Assembly: GCA_003864495.1 (NCBI GenBank)
Contig: ML133420.1
Location: 2,109,238-2,173,237 of the forward strand
From: Nemopilema nomurai
Lineage: Eukaryota; Cnidaria; Scyphozoa; Rhizostomeae; Rhizostomatidae
Direction: 5' to 3'
DNA length: 64,000 bases
Shown: piece by piece, positions 49,501 through 59,483 of the stretch
How positions within the stretch are numbered: the first letter of the stretch is position 1
Layout of the letters: each line of letters starts with the position of its first letter
The notes under the pieces: generated by a model
What the model saw: the letters and a program-made list of their open reading frames with translations, nothing else
Told to the model about the DNA's origin: nothing
The model's database searches: none
Made by a program: the position numbers and the translations under genes

Positions 49501-52500
49501 GAAACAAGGTTTTTAAAAGAAGAAAAGAAATTCCCTTTAGCCCGTAAGTAAAATTGGGGATCCGAAGAAATCTCAACACAAAGGGGGATAATTTAGCTAA
49601 AAAGTTCATTCGGAAGTAATGCGTGGATAGGAATCAAAGACCTTTAAAAGCCATACCCTAAGACAGGAAAGCAAAATGGTGGATATTATGAAAATATCGT
49701 TTTACTCATTCCAAAAAAAGGCAGTGGCTATGAGGTTTCCCCAAAAAAATGACTCATTTTCGTCAAAAGCGTTTCTTACATGTTGATGTTATTCAACACC
49801 AATAAAAGGGAAATCGATTCTCACAGAACCGAATCACTTCGCGTTAAAAGGTTGGCCGCAAAGTATTTTAAACAGATAGCAAAGAAAAATAGGGAACCAA
49901 CCAATTCTAGAAATTTATCGTTTCCAGACAATGTCTTTCCGCCATCGATTGAACCGTACACAACCGAGTTCTCTTGCTCTCGTTGAAGAATTCCTGAAAA
50001 TGGATGACAAGAAATTATGAAAATAACAACCGTTGGGCAATAGAAGATTAAACAAGAAGTCGCTTTGGCCTATTTGCTCTTCCCATTCTCATTTTAACCC
50101 CGCTTGACATCCTACTCCCATGGATCATCACTACCCCTAACCCCATTTAATCCCATAAATACTATATGTTCATGAATATCAATTCTCAAACAGCAAACAG
50201 GATTGCAAAGAAGCTTAAACAAGACCATAATAGCAGCGAAATCGTTAAGAAGGAGACTCGAACTTTGAAACAAACAAGAACAAGAAACAGACCAGTTTCT
50301 TTGGCTGCATGAATGTCAACCTGTTATTAAAAGGGAAGAAGGCTTGATTTGCGACCTCGTTCTCATAGAAGTGTCTTTAAAAGAGCCTAACCTGGTATGA
50401 TGGACTGGGCAATCACCCGGTGGCCTCTGTAGTCCACGATTACGGTACCGAGGGTGTAGAGGCCCTACAATAGAATAATTTTTTCAGTTGGTCTATACAA
50501 GATAGAGGTCAACCACCTAAATAGTATAACATCAGACGGGCAGCTCGAAAAACGTTGCCCTTAATTCTCTTTACCCACAAGAGACAGAGTCGAGTCATGT
50601 ATATATAATTTGTCTCCATGCATTTCAATTACACTTTCAATTACAGTAATTTCTACACATTCAGTTGACGTCAATTTTTGTGATAAACAGTGTTCTGAAT
50701 CAGCCGTGGGTAGTAACATAATAATAATATTACCAAGATCTCATAACCTTAGCAATAAGAATATGCAACTATCTGCTAGCATTGGACATGCATACATAGC
50801 AGTGTTGTCTGCGGTGGAGTCACAACAACAGAGTTTAGGAAGAAAGGTTGAATTTGGGAAGAAAGGTTAGTTTAGGCTGGTGGTAGTGACCAGCTGTGAC
50901 AACATCCAACAGCCTGTCCTCCAAGCAATGCGCCAGCCGTCAAGAGCTTACTGAATCATTTAACATTTCGACGCAAGACACTGGTAAGAAAAGTTCGCAA
51001 ACAATGCAATTCAAAAGACGATGATTATCAGTTTCAGCAGAAATCGTCCATGCAGCGAAGCCGTAATTAAGACATTTTTGTTATTGCAACAGGATTAGAT
51101 CTTTCAAAATATTTTCAGATCAGTTTTTCGAATAAACCACCGTGCAAAAATTAACTAATACTTTGCAAGTTGGCTCCCGAATTGGCAGTGAAAGAAATGG
51201 AGTTCAATAAAGGCCCAATATTGCATTGGCTTTGTCCACCGAACCGGCAACCAATCAACGAAAATGGCGGTCTGATGGAGACGAAGCCGATTGTTGTGCT
51301 CAGCATAAATCGCTTTCAGATTCGACAAATTCATCTCAAGTTAATCTCAAATATCTTAATTACGTGGTATTCTTTTGGATTATACTGTCAGTAAGTATTT
51401 AGGAAAATCTTGTTATGACGTCAGACATCGTCTTGTACTAGGCTAAGACAAAATTTCCAAAGCTTTAAAAACGGCGTAAAAAGGCGACGTTACAAAGAAC
51501 AATTCAAACATAACCAAGGGTATACAGGAGTATTTTAGGGAGCTCACCTCAATGTCTAGGCGGTTGAAAGCAACGACACCTCCAAGGTCACCACCCTGCG
51601 AGGAGCAAATAGTTAAGCATAAGTAAAAGCTGAGGATGATTTTGATATTTGAGTGTAAAATTAGAAATGTTCCTCGATACGGGGTCACCAGAAAAGAACT
51701 CGGGCAAAGAGAGGTCATCAAAATGAGGTCACCAAAACGAGGTCACAAAAATGAGGTCACCAAAACGAGGTCAGTACTCACCGCCGCTGCGTAGGCAGCT
51801 GCATCACCTGGAAGGAAAGTTGTTTTGATCGATTTAGCTTGCCGGTTTGGATTGCAATATTCGATTGTGATAAGACGTGGGGCATTGAGAGTCAAACAAA
51901 ATATCAAATGATCGACTGTTTTGGCCACAAATGATCAGCAGGACTGAGCCATATAACCATCGACAACAATGCTAAAGCACGCTGGCTGTTGGAATCCGTA
52001 GCGACTTACACAGCAGAGTCGCCAAGCTGGTGGACAGCCGATGACCATTGCTAAGCATAATGGTGAAAGGTCAACCTCCAAATGCCTGTATGGCTCTAGA
52101 GTCGCATGCAAATGAAGAATATGTTGTTCATATGTACATTCGCAGCCTATGTAAAAAAATCAGCAACTTAAAGTACATAATGGACAATTATTTGATAGAA
52201 TTAGTAAAATTGTCATTAAGACTTTAATGTCAAGTAACAGAAAAAGGTAGAGGGAAGTAGAACGGCATAAGCTTAATCTAAATGATAAACAAAGAGTAAA
52301 GTACAAAGAGGTTATAGAATCCCATCAAGTAATCGTTTGTAGCTGATTTTAACGTCAACACTGGTACGTAGAAATTAAACTGAGTAAAAACAAAGAGAAT
52401 GTGACCCCTCCATTTAGTATATAGTTAGTAAACACGGATCAAATGGGAAACTGTCATACTTCTCGTCTTCGCCCGGATTGATCGCCATGACATTCCCGTC

Positions 52501-55500
52501 AACAACAGCAACAGCACCTTTAGTTGCAGCCGCTACGAAGTCACTTGTTATCTATTCAGAATTAGAGAGAGAGAAAGGGAGGACTATAAACACCGCGTCT
52601 AAAGCATGAACCGTCCAGAGAAAACGATGCTTCAATGACAACGTTGCTTTCAGTTCTTGATAAATTAAACTACAACTAAACAGAACGAATTAAATAAACC
52701 AAAGTGAAGGCAGAATAGAATGAATTACCTTGTAGAGTGCACGGTCCCTAAGAATGCGCTGGTGCGTCGACTTTCTGGGCAGCTCCTTCGCTGACTGCAG
52801 TTCTTCGTTCCAGTCTCTTAACTGAAAAAAGATCAGAGGGCCTCTATAGGTCTTCCATGTTTCTGGATGAGAAAACAGCTTAGAATAGCGGAACCTTTAA
52901 ACGCATGATGAATACTCGAATGCATTTCGACGCAAGGAAAGTGAATAGAAATGATCGTAAATAATAGAAATGATTGTAAATAGTAGAAAACACCCAAATG
53001 CAGAAAATGGCATGTACAAATGCTCTAAAGGAAGTGCTCTGTGTCAAATGCTCTGGGTTCGGTTCTCTGCAGATAACGCCCGGCAGAAATGATCTGCAGC
53101 CAATGCTTTGCCCTGGATGCCAGCGCCACATAAGTTTCAAGCACGGAAACGGAAAGCCAGGCAGAGAAGCGGAGGAGCGTTTAGGTGAACGCTGTGGGCG
53201 CAGCAGAATTATAGGTCTAATTTGCATCGAGGAGCATTTCTATACCTGAATTGAATCCTTTTGTCTCTAATTCTGAATGCCAATGTATCAATTTCCTCCA
53301 AGCGGTTTTGACTAGGCAGTGCTTGAGATAACCTTCTTTTAAGAGTTGCAAAGCAAATACGAAATAACGAAACAATGCACACCAACATACCTGTCCAGGT
53401 ATTTGTTCTTCGTATCCAATTCGCCCGGTAACAGCTGAAATGATTACAAATTAAGTTACAAAAAACTTTCGCTTAAGAGTTGGGTGTGAATAATGTACAT
53501 ACTCAAATAAGCGCCCTATACATTACTAGGCACCGTATGGGGTGGTATAAAGTATATAGCGACAACTGGGGGAAAATTTGGTTGAGACAGTCGCAGTTAA
53601 AAAGAAACCGGAAAATAGGGGGGGGGGGGGCGGGTTGGCTCTTTTTAGCAAATATTGCAAACACAAAGCAGTTGCGAATGAAGATGGCCCGAATCTTGGC
53701 AATCGTGGTTTTCTTATCAGATCCACCACAAGATGTAACGACTCTTCGCAATAATCTTTAAATCAAACAGTGCGGCGACAAAGAAAGTTATCTAGTAAGC
53801 CGAAGATACAAATAAACCAAAGGAAATATTGTGACAAAATGTTGGGATTGACGTAAAAAGAGAGATACATATCTCAAACGATAATTTCATAGAACAAAGG
53901 AAATTGCCAGACAACTTTTAATTTCACTGTCAATTGAAAAGTTATCTTTTAACCATGAAAATTTGGTTGTTTTCGAGGCGAATATTGCCAAGGGGAAACA
54001 GCAGATAATTTTCATTCAACTGCTCCTTAAACAGACTAACGACCCATGCGGAACGTGGCTGATATTTACGTATAAACAATCTGATAGGGCCATGTTCTAT
54101 ATACAGGCTATGTTCTTCGAAAGCCCTAAATATTGGACACTAATTTTAGTTTTCAGGCTGCTGTGCATCGAAATAATTTCAGTCGTTTTGGGCTTTGAGT
54201 TTGAAAGCTTTGGGTTGAGGGTAGCGGACTTCATAAGAAGTAGACATACACGCGCTATAGATCACTTTGCACATCTACTTTGTTGCGATCATCTACTGTT
54301 GTCGTATTAATTGAGGTTTCAACACGCCCTCCCCATAGCATCCTTCTGAAGAGCTCGACTCGTTTTCTAGCAACATTAGCCTTCATTACCAGAGAAGCCG
54401 GCTTGTTTTCTTCGCTAGAAGCCCTGCCAGTGTGCTTTCGGGTGTTTTTTCATCATTGCCCTGTTCAACAGACTACGACAACGGTTAATCAAACTGTCCC
54501 ATTCACTGTCCCGAAAAGACGATTGAGTTCGACCTTTGTTCTAGCCTAGGGGCAAAGTCTCTCTGACAATGCCAAGGAAAACTTTGCAACTTGGACGAAA
54601 ACTGAGATCTGCTTCAAAATACAAATAGCTTGACACAGTTACCTAGATACTTTGGCCGGCAAATGAACGCCCAGTGTGTTCCCTTGCAATTATGCAAATA
54701 CCATCAGGCAATAGAATGTTTGTGCCTACCCGTGGCCCGCGAGGTTTAGCTATTCGTACTCGGTTTAGATGACCAAATTTTCATAAATTCAAGCATAACT
54801 TCGGACGTGCAGTCCTTTCTCTGGTTTCTGTAAATATTGGTGCAAAAGACAGGGGAATAGTCATTCTATAGGTGCTTAAGACCAGATCTTTGGAGTAATG
54901 TAATTTTCCTGATTTGTGGATATTTAACTCTCGAAAACAAGGATTTCCTTTTCTAACTCGCGTGACAACGAAACGCCAACCATTGGCACTAATTCGATAC
55001 TGACCCGACCAATGATAGATTCTTTCCAAGCCACATCACCACTGGGAACACAGATACACAAATAAAGCCTTCCCCCATTATATCATTACATCATTCATTA
55101 TATCAAGTTCGTGACTTATTGATTGCGCTTGTTATATAACTTTGTGCTAATCATCAGGAGACGTGTTCTCCATAACAGCCAACCGTACTGTCAATCTTAG
55201 CTTTTAAATGGTCTTTGCGTGACACAAAAAGCTTACTAATCTGTTGTAATACCATCCCCAATACTGAAAACCAATGTTGATAGGCCCGGCACCGCTAAAG
55301 CCATGAAGAACCCTATCCTCGAAATCTGATCAGTACACTTGATGTGGCTAGCGCAACTGGATCGAATATCAGATACCTTTCATGGTTTGATGAGCAACCA
55401 ATTATTTGCAAGGCAATACTTCAAAGAGCATACACTTACCGTCTTCCGCTCTGAATGGATCGGACACGTGTTCAAATGTCGGTGAAACCCAGGGATAAAC

Positions 55501-58500
55501 TGTGAAGCATAGAAAACACTTTAAAAGAAACGTATTCAGTTACTCAAATATCATTTCTGAAGGAAAGCAAACTGTGGGAAGGTATCTTTAAAGTCCTTGG
55601 AAAAGACTGGTCAATATGGGACAAGAATGAATGACTAGGTTTTTAGTTAGAATCTTTCAAAAGTTAAAAATTGTGAGAAAACTGTAAAGTGCGAGGATGT
55701 TTAGAGCAGCCAGGGGACAAAAAGACACCTCAGTGACAGCTGACTCCAACATTTATATATTGACCTGAATACAGGTTGCGGTTAAGGACGCTCTGCCATG
55801 CCCACGTCAGAAATAAAAGCACTATGAAAGCCCTGTTGGAGATATCATCTGATAAATTGCATTGTTTATGGACTCTTTAATCAGCAGAAAACACGCGGCT
55901 TGTCGAGACGGGAAAATCATAAATTCAAATATCTAGAATAGCGCAACCAGATGCGTGAAACCAGATTCGAATTTCCAACATACCCCTCTTCTCCCCTAGC
56001 AATTATCGGAGTCGGGCTTTTACTCTTCGAAAATACACAGATTTAAGGTAAATTGGCTAAACATCAACTAATAGATACCTTGATAGGGGCATGGGACAAC
56101 CTCAAGTGGGTGCTTCTTCACGCTGTGGGGCAAATACAGAATTGCAAAATCACAAATTACTCATTATTATATGAAGACTGTGCAAGGAAGGTTTAATCGT
56201 GCGTTTTTTATCAATACATCAACCCTCACCGTAAAAGTGGGCCTTAGTTAGACATTTATCAGTATAATGATAGCACTGTCATCAATTCTGTGGTCATGAT
56301 TTACCACGGAAGAAACAGCAATAAAGGAAGCACTTAAGTATTAACCACAATCAGTGCAAACAAGCAAACAAATGCTAAATAGGCAAAACACACTAAACAG
56401 CGGGATTCAACCATGATTATCAGCCAGAGACTATAAATATTGATCAAAACTCTCCCAAATTCTAGGTTAGAATGAGTAAAAGTTGCGCTGTGTTTTTACC
56501 TTTGTCTCTGCAATGCTGCGAAATTCTTTTTGAATAATGGACTGATCTGGAATAAGATAAAAAATTAGTAAGGCAGGCATTACCCAGAGGCAGCAAAAAA
56601 ATGTAGTACAAAGGTTCCTACTATACACAAAGTCTTTCGCAAAATGCGCTCATTCTAAAATGCTTCTTATAATTTTTATTTGAGTCTAACAGGTTAACTT
56701 GTGTGCTGTAAGCAATGATAAACCAATGAGGTAACTGGCAACAAAAAAAGAAGCTACTTCTTTGTGTCAGTCAACCTTGTGCTAATGATTGCATGGAGTA
56801 ACAAATTAGTAGCAAATTAGAAATAAAATGGAACAAAAAATGGAATAAACCAAGAACAGTCAAATATTCAGATAGAATGGAGGCTAATAATATTGAAGAA
56901 CAACAAGTCCCATATAATGACCTAAAAGGGTCTTACTTGTGAAAGAAGCCCAACCAAAGTTTGACCTCTGCATGGCTCATTGTGTGATTTAGGGTCAAAT
57001 TCAATCTCATTTGTCCTAAAAAAGGAGAAATTTGTTAAAGACTGTCAAACCCAACAAAAAACCCATGACTGGATTAATACTCAAATATCTACTCTTTTCA
57101 AATTTGACTTTCCTTGACTTAAAAATGGATGAGCAAAATATATCTGATTATGTTGAGGGAATGTTAAACTAATGACTTTCAAAAGCTACAATGGCAGCTG
57201 TTAAAGGCCTAAAAAAGGCCTTCTCGCAGTGTGCAAATGGATACTCGGGAAGGAGAAGAAAAATTATTTCAAAAACATTATAGAAATGGGAGTAATGAGA
57301 GACATCAAAGTTGAAGAAGATAGAGTTGTTGGTAAACCTTCCTAACCTGTTGATGTAAAATCCATTGGATGAAGCCGTAACATTGAATCGGTTTTCTTCT
57401 AGTGTCACAACATCAAGGTATAAGAGGTCACCTTCGAACAAAACACAACATGTAAACATGATTTATTAACACAGAAATATGTTAATGAACATCTCACAGA
57501 CTTCAGCAAACCAAGCTGCTTGAAACACACACTAACTCACATAGAAAATATAGAAAATATGGGTATATATACATCTTTATCATACCTGCTAGCTTTCTGG
57601 GTCCAGGAGGGGGGTTCCAGCTTGAGTACCGTAAATCTTTCAAGCACTGTTGGGCCTAAGATCAGAGATATAAAATATATTGAACTGAATATATACACTT
57701 TAACCATTTTTTAAGAAGATTTGGAACAAAAATGACTGCATGAAACAAACATTCAGAAGAACAGCAAGATTGTTAAAGTCATTACCTTAGGTAGATTCGT
57801 TTCTGGTATCAATGGTTCCAATTCGGGAACATTTGCAGCTTCATCAAGAACTGCACAGCTTGGGGGAGTACAATCTTCAGTTGGCAAGTTGGACTCTTTG
57901 GTTCCCTTGAGAATCTCATCTAGAGGCAAAAAACGGATTCTTCTTAGTAAATAACTCCTGAAAACATCAAATATATGCTCTACCCAAACAACAGAACAAA
58001 TTACTGCATGTAATTTTTCACTATTGTCCATCTCACTCACCTTCTGGGTCAACACCAGCAATGGCAGTGCAAAGAGATAAGGAGAGGTTATCAGTTGCAG
58101 TGAATGAACTTTGATACAGTGATGTGCTCAAAAGATCCCTCAGGCGCCTGATGTGAATCCGTGCTTCCCGGACACTGTATGGCTCTATTAAAAACAGACA
58201 ACAATTATATACAATTAGCCTTTTATACTTTCAAATGAATATACTCTCACTTTTCCCTTTCAAAACAATTAAATACATTAACAATTGTTAATCCTTTACA
58301 TATAAACTACCAGTGGATTATGATCTTGGATTAGGAAAAATATCCACCCAGCATAAGTTTTGCAACACTATCTACTTCCTGTGTTTGATTGCTTTGACAT
58401 AAGCCTCATCAAAGAAATTTCCACTCAAGATCCGATCTAAAGCAACATCAATATTTAAAGCAATATTGATTGTCAAACAGTTTAGATTAAAAAAACTTCT

Positions 58501-59461
58501 GAGCTTAAATACATGATGAAAAAAACACCACATCATAAAGAACCATACCATCAACAACTTTTACTACAGCATCTTCTTTCATCTCTTCAATTGTGTGAAG
58601 CTCAACAAAATCATCTAAACGATTTCCATTTAGATGTAAACTAAAGCAAGTTCTGAAGCAGCTTTCTGGTCTGTCCAGTACAACTTGCCTAATTTCTTGA
58701 ACAGTGTCATGGTTGGATATCTGGGAAAGAAACAGCAAAGTAAAAATATGAGGCTTCTGTTACTTGGCACAGAGGGCATAACACCAAAATCAGCTATTTT
58801 CTTCAAAAAAACTTAAGAATCAAAAATTGGAAGAAACAGAGGGTGGTGAATAAAACTAACATTTCACAGGGAATTAAACCAATGGTCAAGTCAAATCTAC
58901 GTTTTATTAGAAAGATGATTGGAATCGAATTGACACAAACCTGGAGGGTAGAGGGTTCACCTGAGCCTGGGATCATCAGCTTGATTGTGAAAATCTTGAG
59001 TGGGATGTCTAAAACAAAACATCACAAACATTTTAAAAACCTAATACAGGGCAGAAAGTACCAGTCATTGCAGGCTACACACTTCAAGGCTACAATATCA
59101 AGTAAACTATAACCTCTTTACAGAAATCACACAAGTACACAAAAATCACCCTCACTGTACACAAAAGACAATGACTGCAAAAACTGCAAAAAACTCCTCA
59201 TCAAAACTAACCTTCAGGGTTTTCATTATTAGTTTTTACTTCTTCTGAGGCTGTTTTCACATCTCCATTTTCTTTAAGTTTCTCAGACATTTCTCCCTCT
59301 TCCTGGGATGCAACATGTCCATTTTCTCCATTCTTAGTTTCCACACCATTTTCCTGCTTCTCTGAATCCATTTTTGTGCTTTCTCCTGAATGAATAACAA
59401 CTTTTGAGTCTTTCTTTACTTCTGAACTGTTGATATCATCTGAATCAAGAATGCAGGGCAT
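37360..59461 (-). CDS. CLUH: CLUH, clustered mitochondria protein homolog (43 exons placed)
   Basis: Cytosolic RNA-binding protein that, in the known family, binds mRNAs of nuclear-encoded mitochondrial proteins and keeps mitochondria dispersed. The gene covers 22 kb. I placed 43 coding exons with GT-AG borders totalling about 4.0 kb (about 1,340 codons), matching the usual ~1,300 residues. Order: N-terminal ubiquitin-like CLU_N domain, the central CLU domain, charged linkers, the eIF3-like middle region and TPR repeats. Exon phases agree at every junction except exon 14/15 and exon 41/42. These two defects could be assembly errors or could mean the locus is not functional. The usual conserved C-terminal tail was not found. 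The start ATG at 59461 follows an acceptor at 59482, so a 5'UTR intron is likely. Confidence 0.93.
38293..38592 (-). CDS. CLUH: CLUH exon 42, TPR repeats
   Basis: A 300-nt exon of exactly 100 codons, phase 0 at both ends, acceptor GTTTTAG and donor GTATGT. It starts [17 protein letters not shown] and includes [17 protein letters not shown] and [10 protein letters not shown], closely matching the last two TPR units of CLUH. It is GC-richer than the surrounding introns, consistent with coding constraint. Confidence 0.93.
39008..39129 (-). CDS. CLUH: CLUH exon 41, TPR, with internal frameshift
   Basis: Begins [19 protein letters not shown] and continues [14 protein letters not shown], an excellent match to the family. 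It then hits TGA (GAC TCC TGA). A different frame reads LLTATFD up to the GTAAGT donor and joins exon 42 correctly (FD|TNIG). The exon is 122 nt where 123 or 126 would be needed. The His-Pro that follows GED in the family is missing, so a loss of 4 nt, or one missing base, near 39028-39034 is the simplest reading. Confidence 0.85.
39451..41198 (-). CDS. CLUH: CLUH exons 37-40, first TPR units (parental cassette)
   Basis: Exons 41198-41147, 41019-40923, 40099-40057 and 39531-39451. Exons 37-39 encode 64 codons, start and end in phase 0, and form the cassette that is copied four times downstream. Exon 40 reads [20 protein letters not shown], a canonical TPR helix pair, and was not duplicated. 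All borders are GT-AG. Confidence 0.93.
39690..41310. repeat. Duplicon source segment around CLUH exons 37-39
   Basis: Introns and exons 37-39 of the parent gene recur four times between 24.9 and 34.6 kb. Sequences such as TCCTTGGCATGAAACGAC and CATGGCATGAAACGCCCAG are shared by all copies. The parent holds the cassette once; each duplicon holds it twice. Confidence 0.85.
41655..45935 (-). CDS. CLUH: CLUH exons 25-36, eIF3-like middle region
   Basis: Exons 45935-45873, 45717-45656, 45337-45260, 44935-44865, 44490-44418, 44109-44043, 43676-43624, 43351-43310, 43077-43017, 42607-42523, 42191-42115 and 41764-41655, all in frame. Landmarks: [62 protein letters not shown], a lysine run [40 protein letters not shown] and [14 protein letters not shown]. 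These are the best-conserved stretches of the CLUH middle region. The donor of exon 30 is ambiguous between two GTs three bases apart; only 44043 keeps frame. Confidence 0.95.
46195..47544 (-). CDS. CLUH: CLUH exons 22-24, charged linker and DAFxxxRY segment
   Basis: Exons 47544-47238, 46716-46641 and 46420-46195. Exon 22 begins with about 80 residues of Glu/Lys/Asp/Asn-rich, low-complexity sequence before the conserved [14 protein letters not shown]. Exon 23 reads [17 protein letters not shown]. Exon 24 is a second acidic, probably coiled-coil linker ending KKLEQKER. The linkers occupy positions where the family is variable in length and composition. Confidence 0.9.
47869..52821 (-). CDS. 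CLUH: CLUH exons 13-21, CLU domain core (one exon missing)
   Basis: Exons 52821-52729, 52551-52460, 51807-51782, 51595-51548, 50464-50392, 49993-49902, 49411-49371, 48145-48091 and 47947-47869. Landmarks: [91 protein letters not shown] and [10 protein letters not shown]. Exon 14 ends in phase 2 but exon 15 needs phase 1; joined directly they give a stop codon at once. The family has a conserved segment of about 25 residues here (FIWNNIFFSLGFDV type), for which I find no convincing exon in 51808-52459. Confidence 0.9.
48154..48239. repeat. 43-bp tandem duplication at the exon 20 acceptor
   Basis: Two adjacent, almost identical 43-base copies (48154-48196, 48197-48239) in the intron just upstream of CLUH exon 20 on the minus strand, starting only nine bases before the acceptor junction. 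Each carries the same AT-rich sequence, so the branch-point region is effectively doubled. Confidence 0.85.
48985..49850. repeat. Duplicon source segment around CLUH exon 19
   Basis: This stretch of CLUH introns plus exon 19 recurs at about 27950-28810 and 34730-35550. It includes a well-preserved block (GTCCTCTGCGGTGGAGTCAC at about 49020) that is open on both strands in all copies but resembles no protein I know. A short fragment of the block also occurs alone near 50806. Confidence 0.8.
51711..51780. repeat. 14-bp minisatellite with AGGTCA core
   Basis: Five GAGGTCA units at 51711, 51725, 51739, 51753 and 51767, exactly 14 bases apart (unit GAGGTCACCAAAAC). The last unit runs into the donor of CLUH exon 15, whose GT is at 51781-51780 on the minus strand. 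A sixth related GGGTCACC is at 51682. Confidence 0.9.
53391..58184 (-). CDS. CLUH: CLUH exons 4-12, N-terminal region into CLU domain
   Basis: Exons 58184-58041, 57919-57786, 57655-57586, 57431-57347, 57015-56937, 56546-56500, 56122-56079, 55499-55440 and 53434-53391; every junction keeps phase. Landmarks: [99 protein letters not shown] and [19 protein letters not shown]. The 2-kb intron between exons 11 and 12 (53435-55439) shows nothing recognisable beyond a poly-G run at 53618-53631. Confidence 0.95.
53618..53631. repeat. Poly-G run in CLUH intron 11
   Basis: A run of about twelve G in the intron between CLUH exons 11 and 12. It is notable only because G runs of this length are rare here and are prone to length errors. 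Confidence 0.7.
58549..59461 (-). CDS. CLUH: CLUH exons 1-3, start and CLU_N domain
   Basis: Exons 59461-59212, 59008-58941 and 58720-58549. Exon 1 is an acidic, Lys/Glu-rich, probably disordered N-terminus of 83 residues starting [13 protein letters not shown]. Exons 2-3 form the ubiquitin-like CLU_N domain: [56 protein letters not shown]. The ATG at 59461 is the first in the exon and lies 20 bases after a good acceptor (CTTTTGCAG). Confidence 0.93.
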
Positions 59462-59483
59462 TTTCAAACACAACTTTCAACCT
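59462..59483 (-). other. 5'UTR splice acceptor of CLUH
   Basis: On the minus strand CTTTTGCAG precedes a 20-base leader before the ATG. Because the acceptor sits upstream of the first ATG, the first exon should be non-coding and lie further upstream (see 62060-62470). Confidence 0.6.

Noticed and set aside
52340..52400. Minus-strand stretch reading [13 protein letters not shown] as the missing CLUH exon
   Set aside because: It only faintly recalls the conserved FDVRDHYKDFGG segment, has no convincing upstream FIWNNIFF part, and no splice sites give the phases needed.
52880..53249. Frames of 83-115 codons on both strands near 53.1 kb
   Set aside because: They lie inside a CLUH intron, overlap each other on opposite strands and show no family motif; GC-rich sequence explains the openness.
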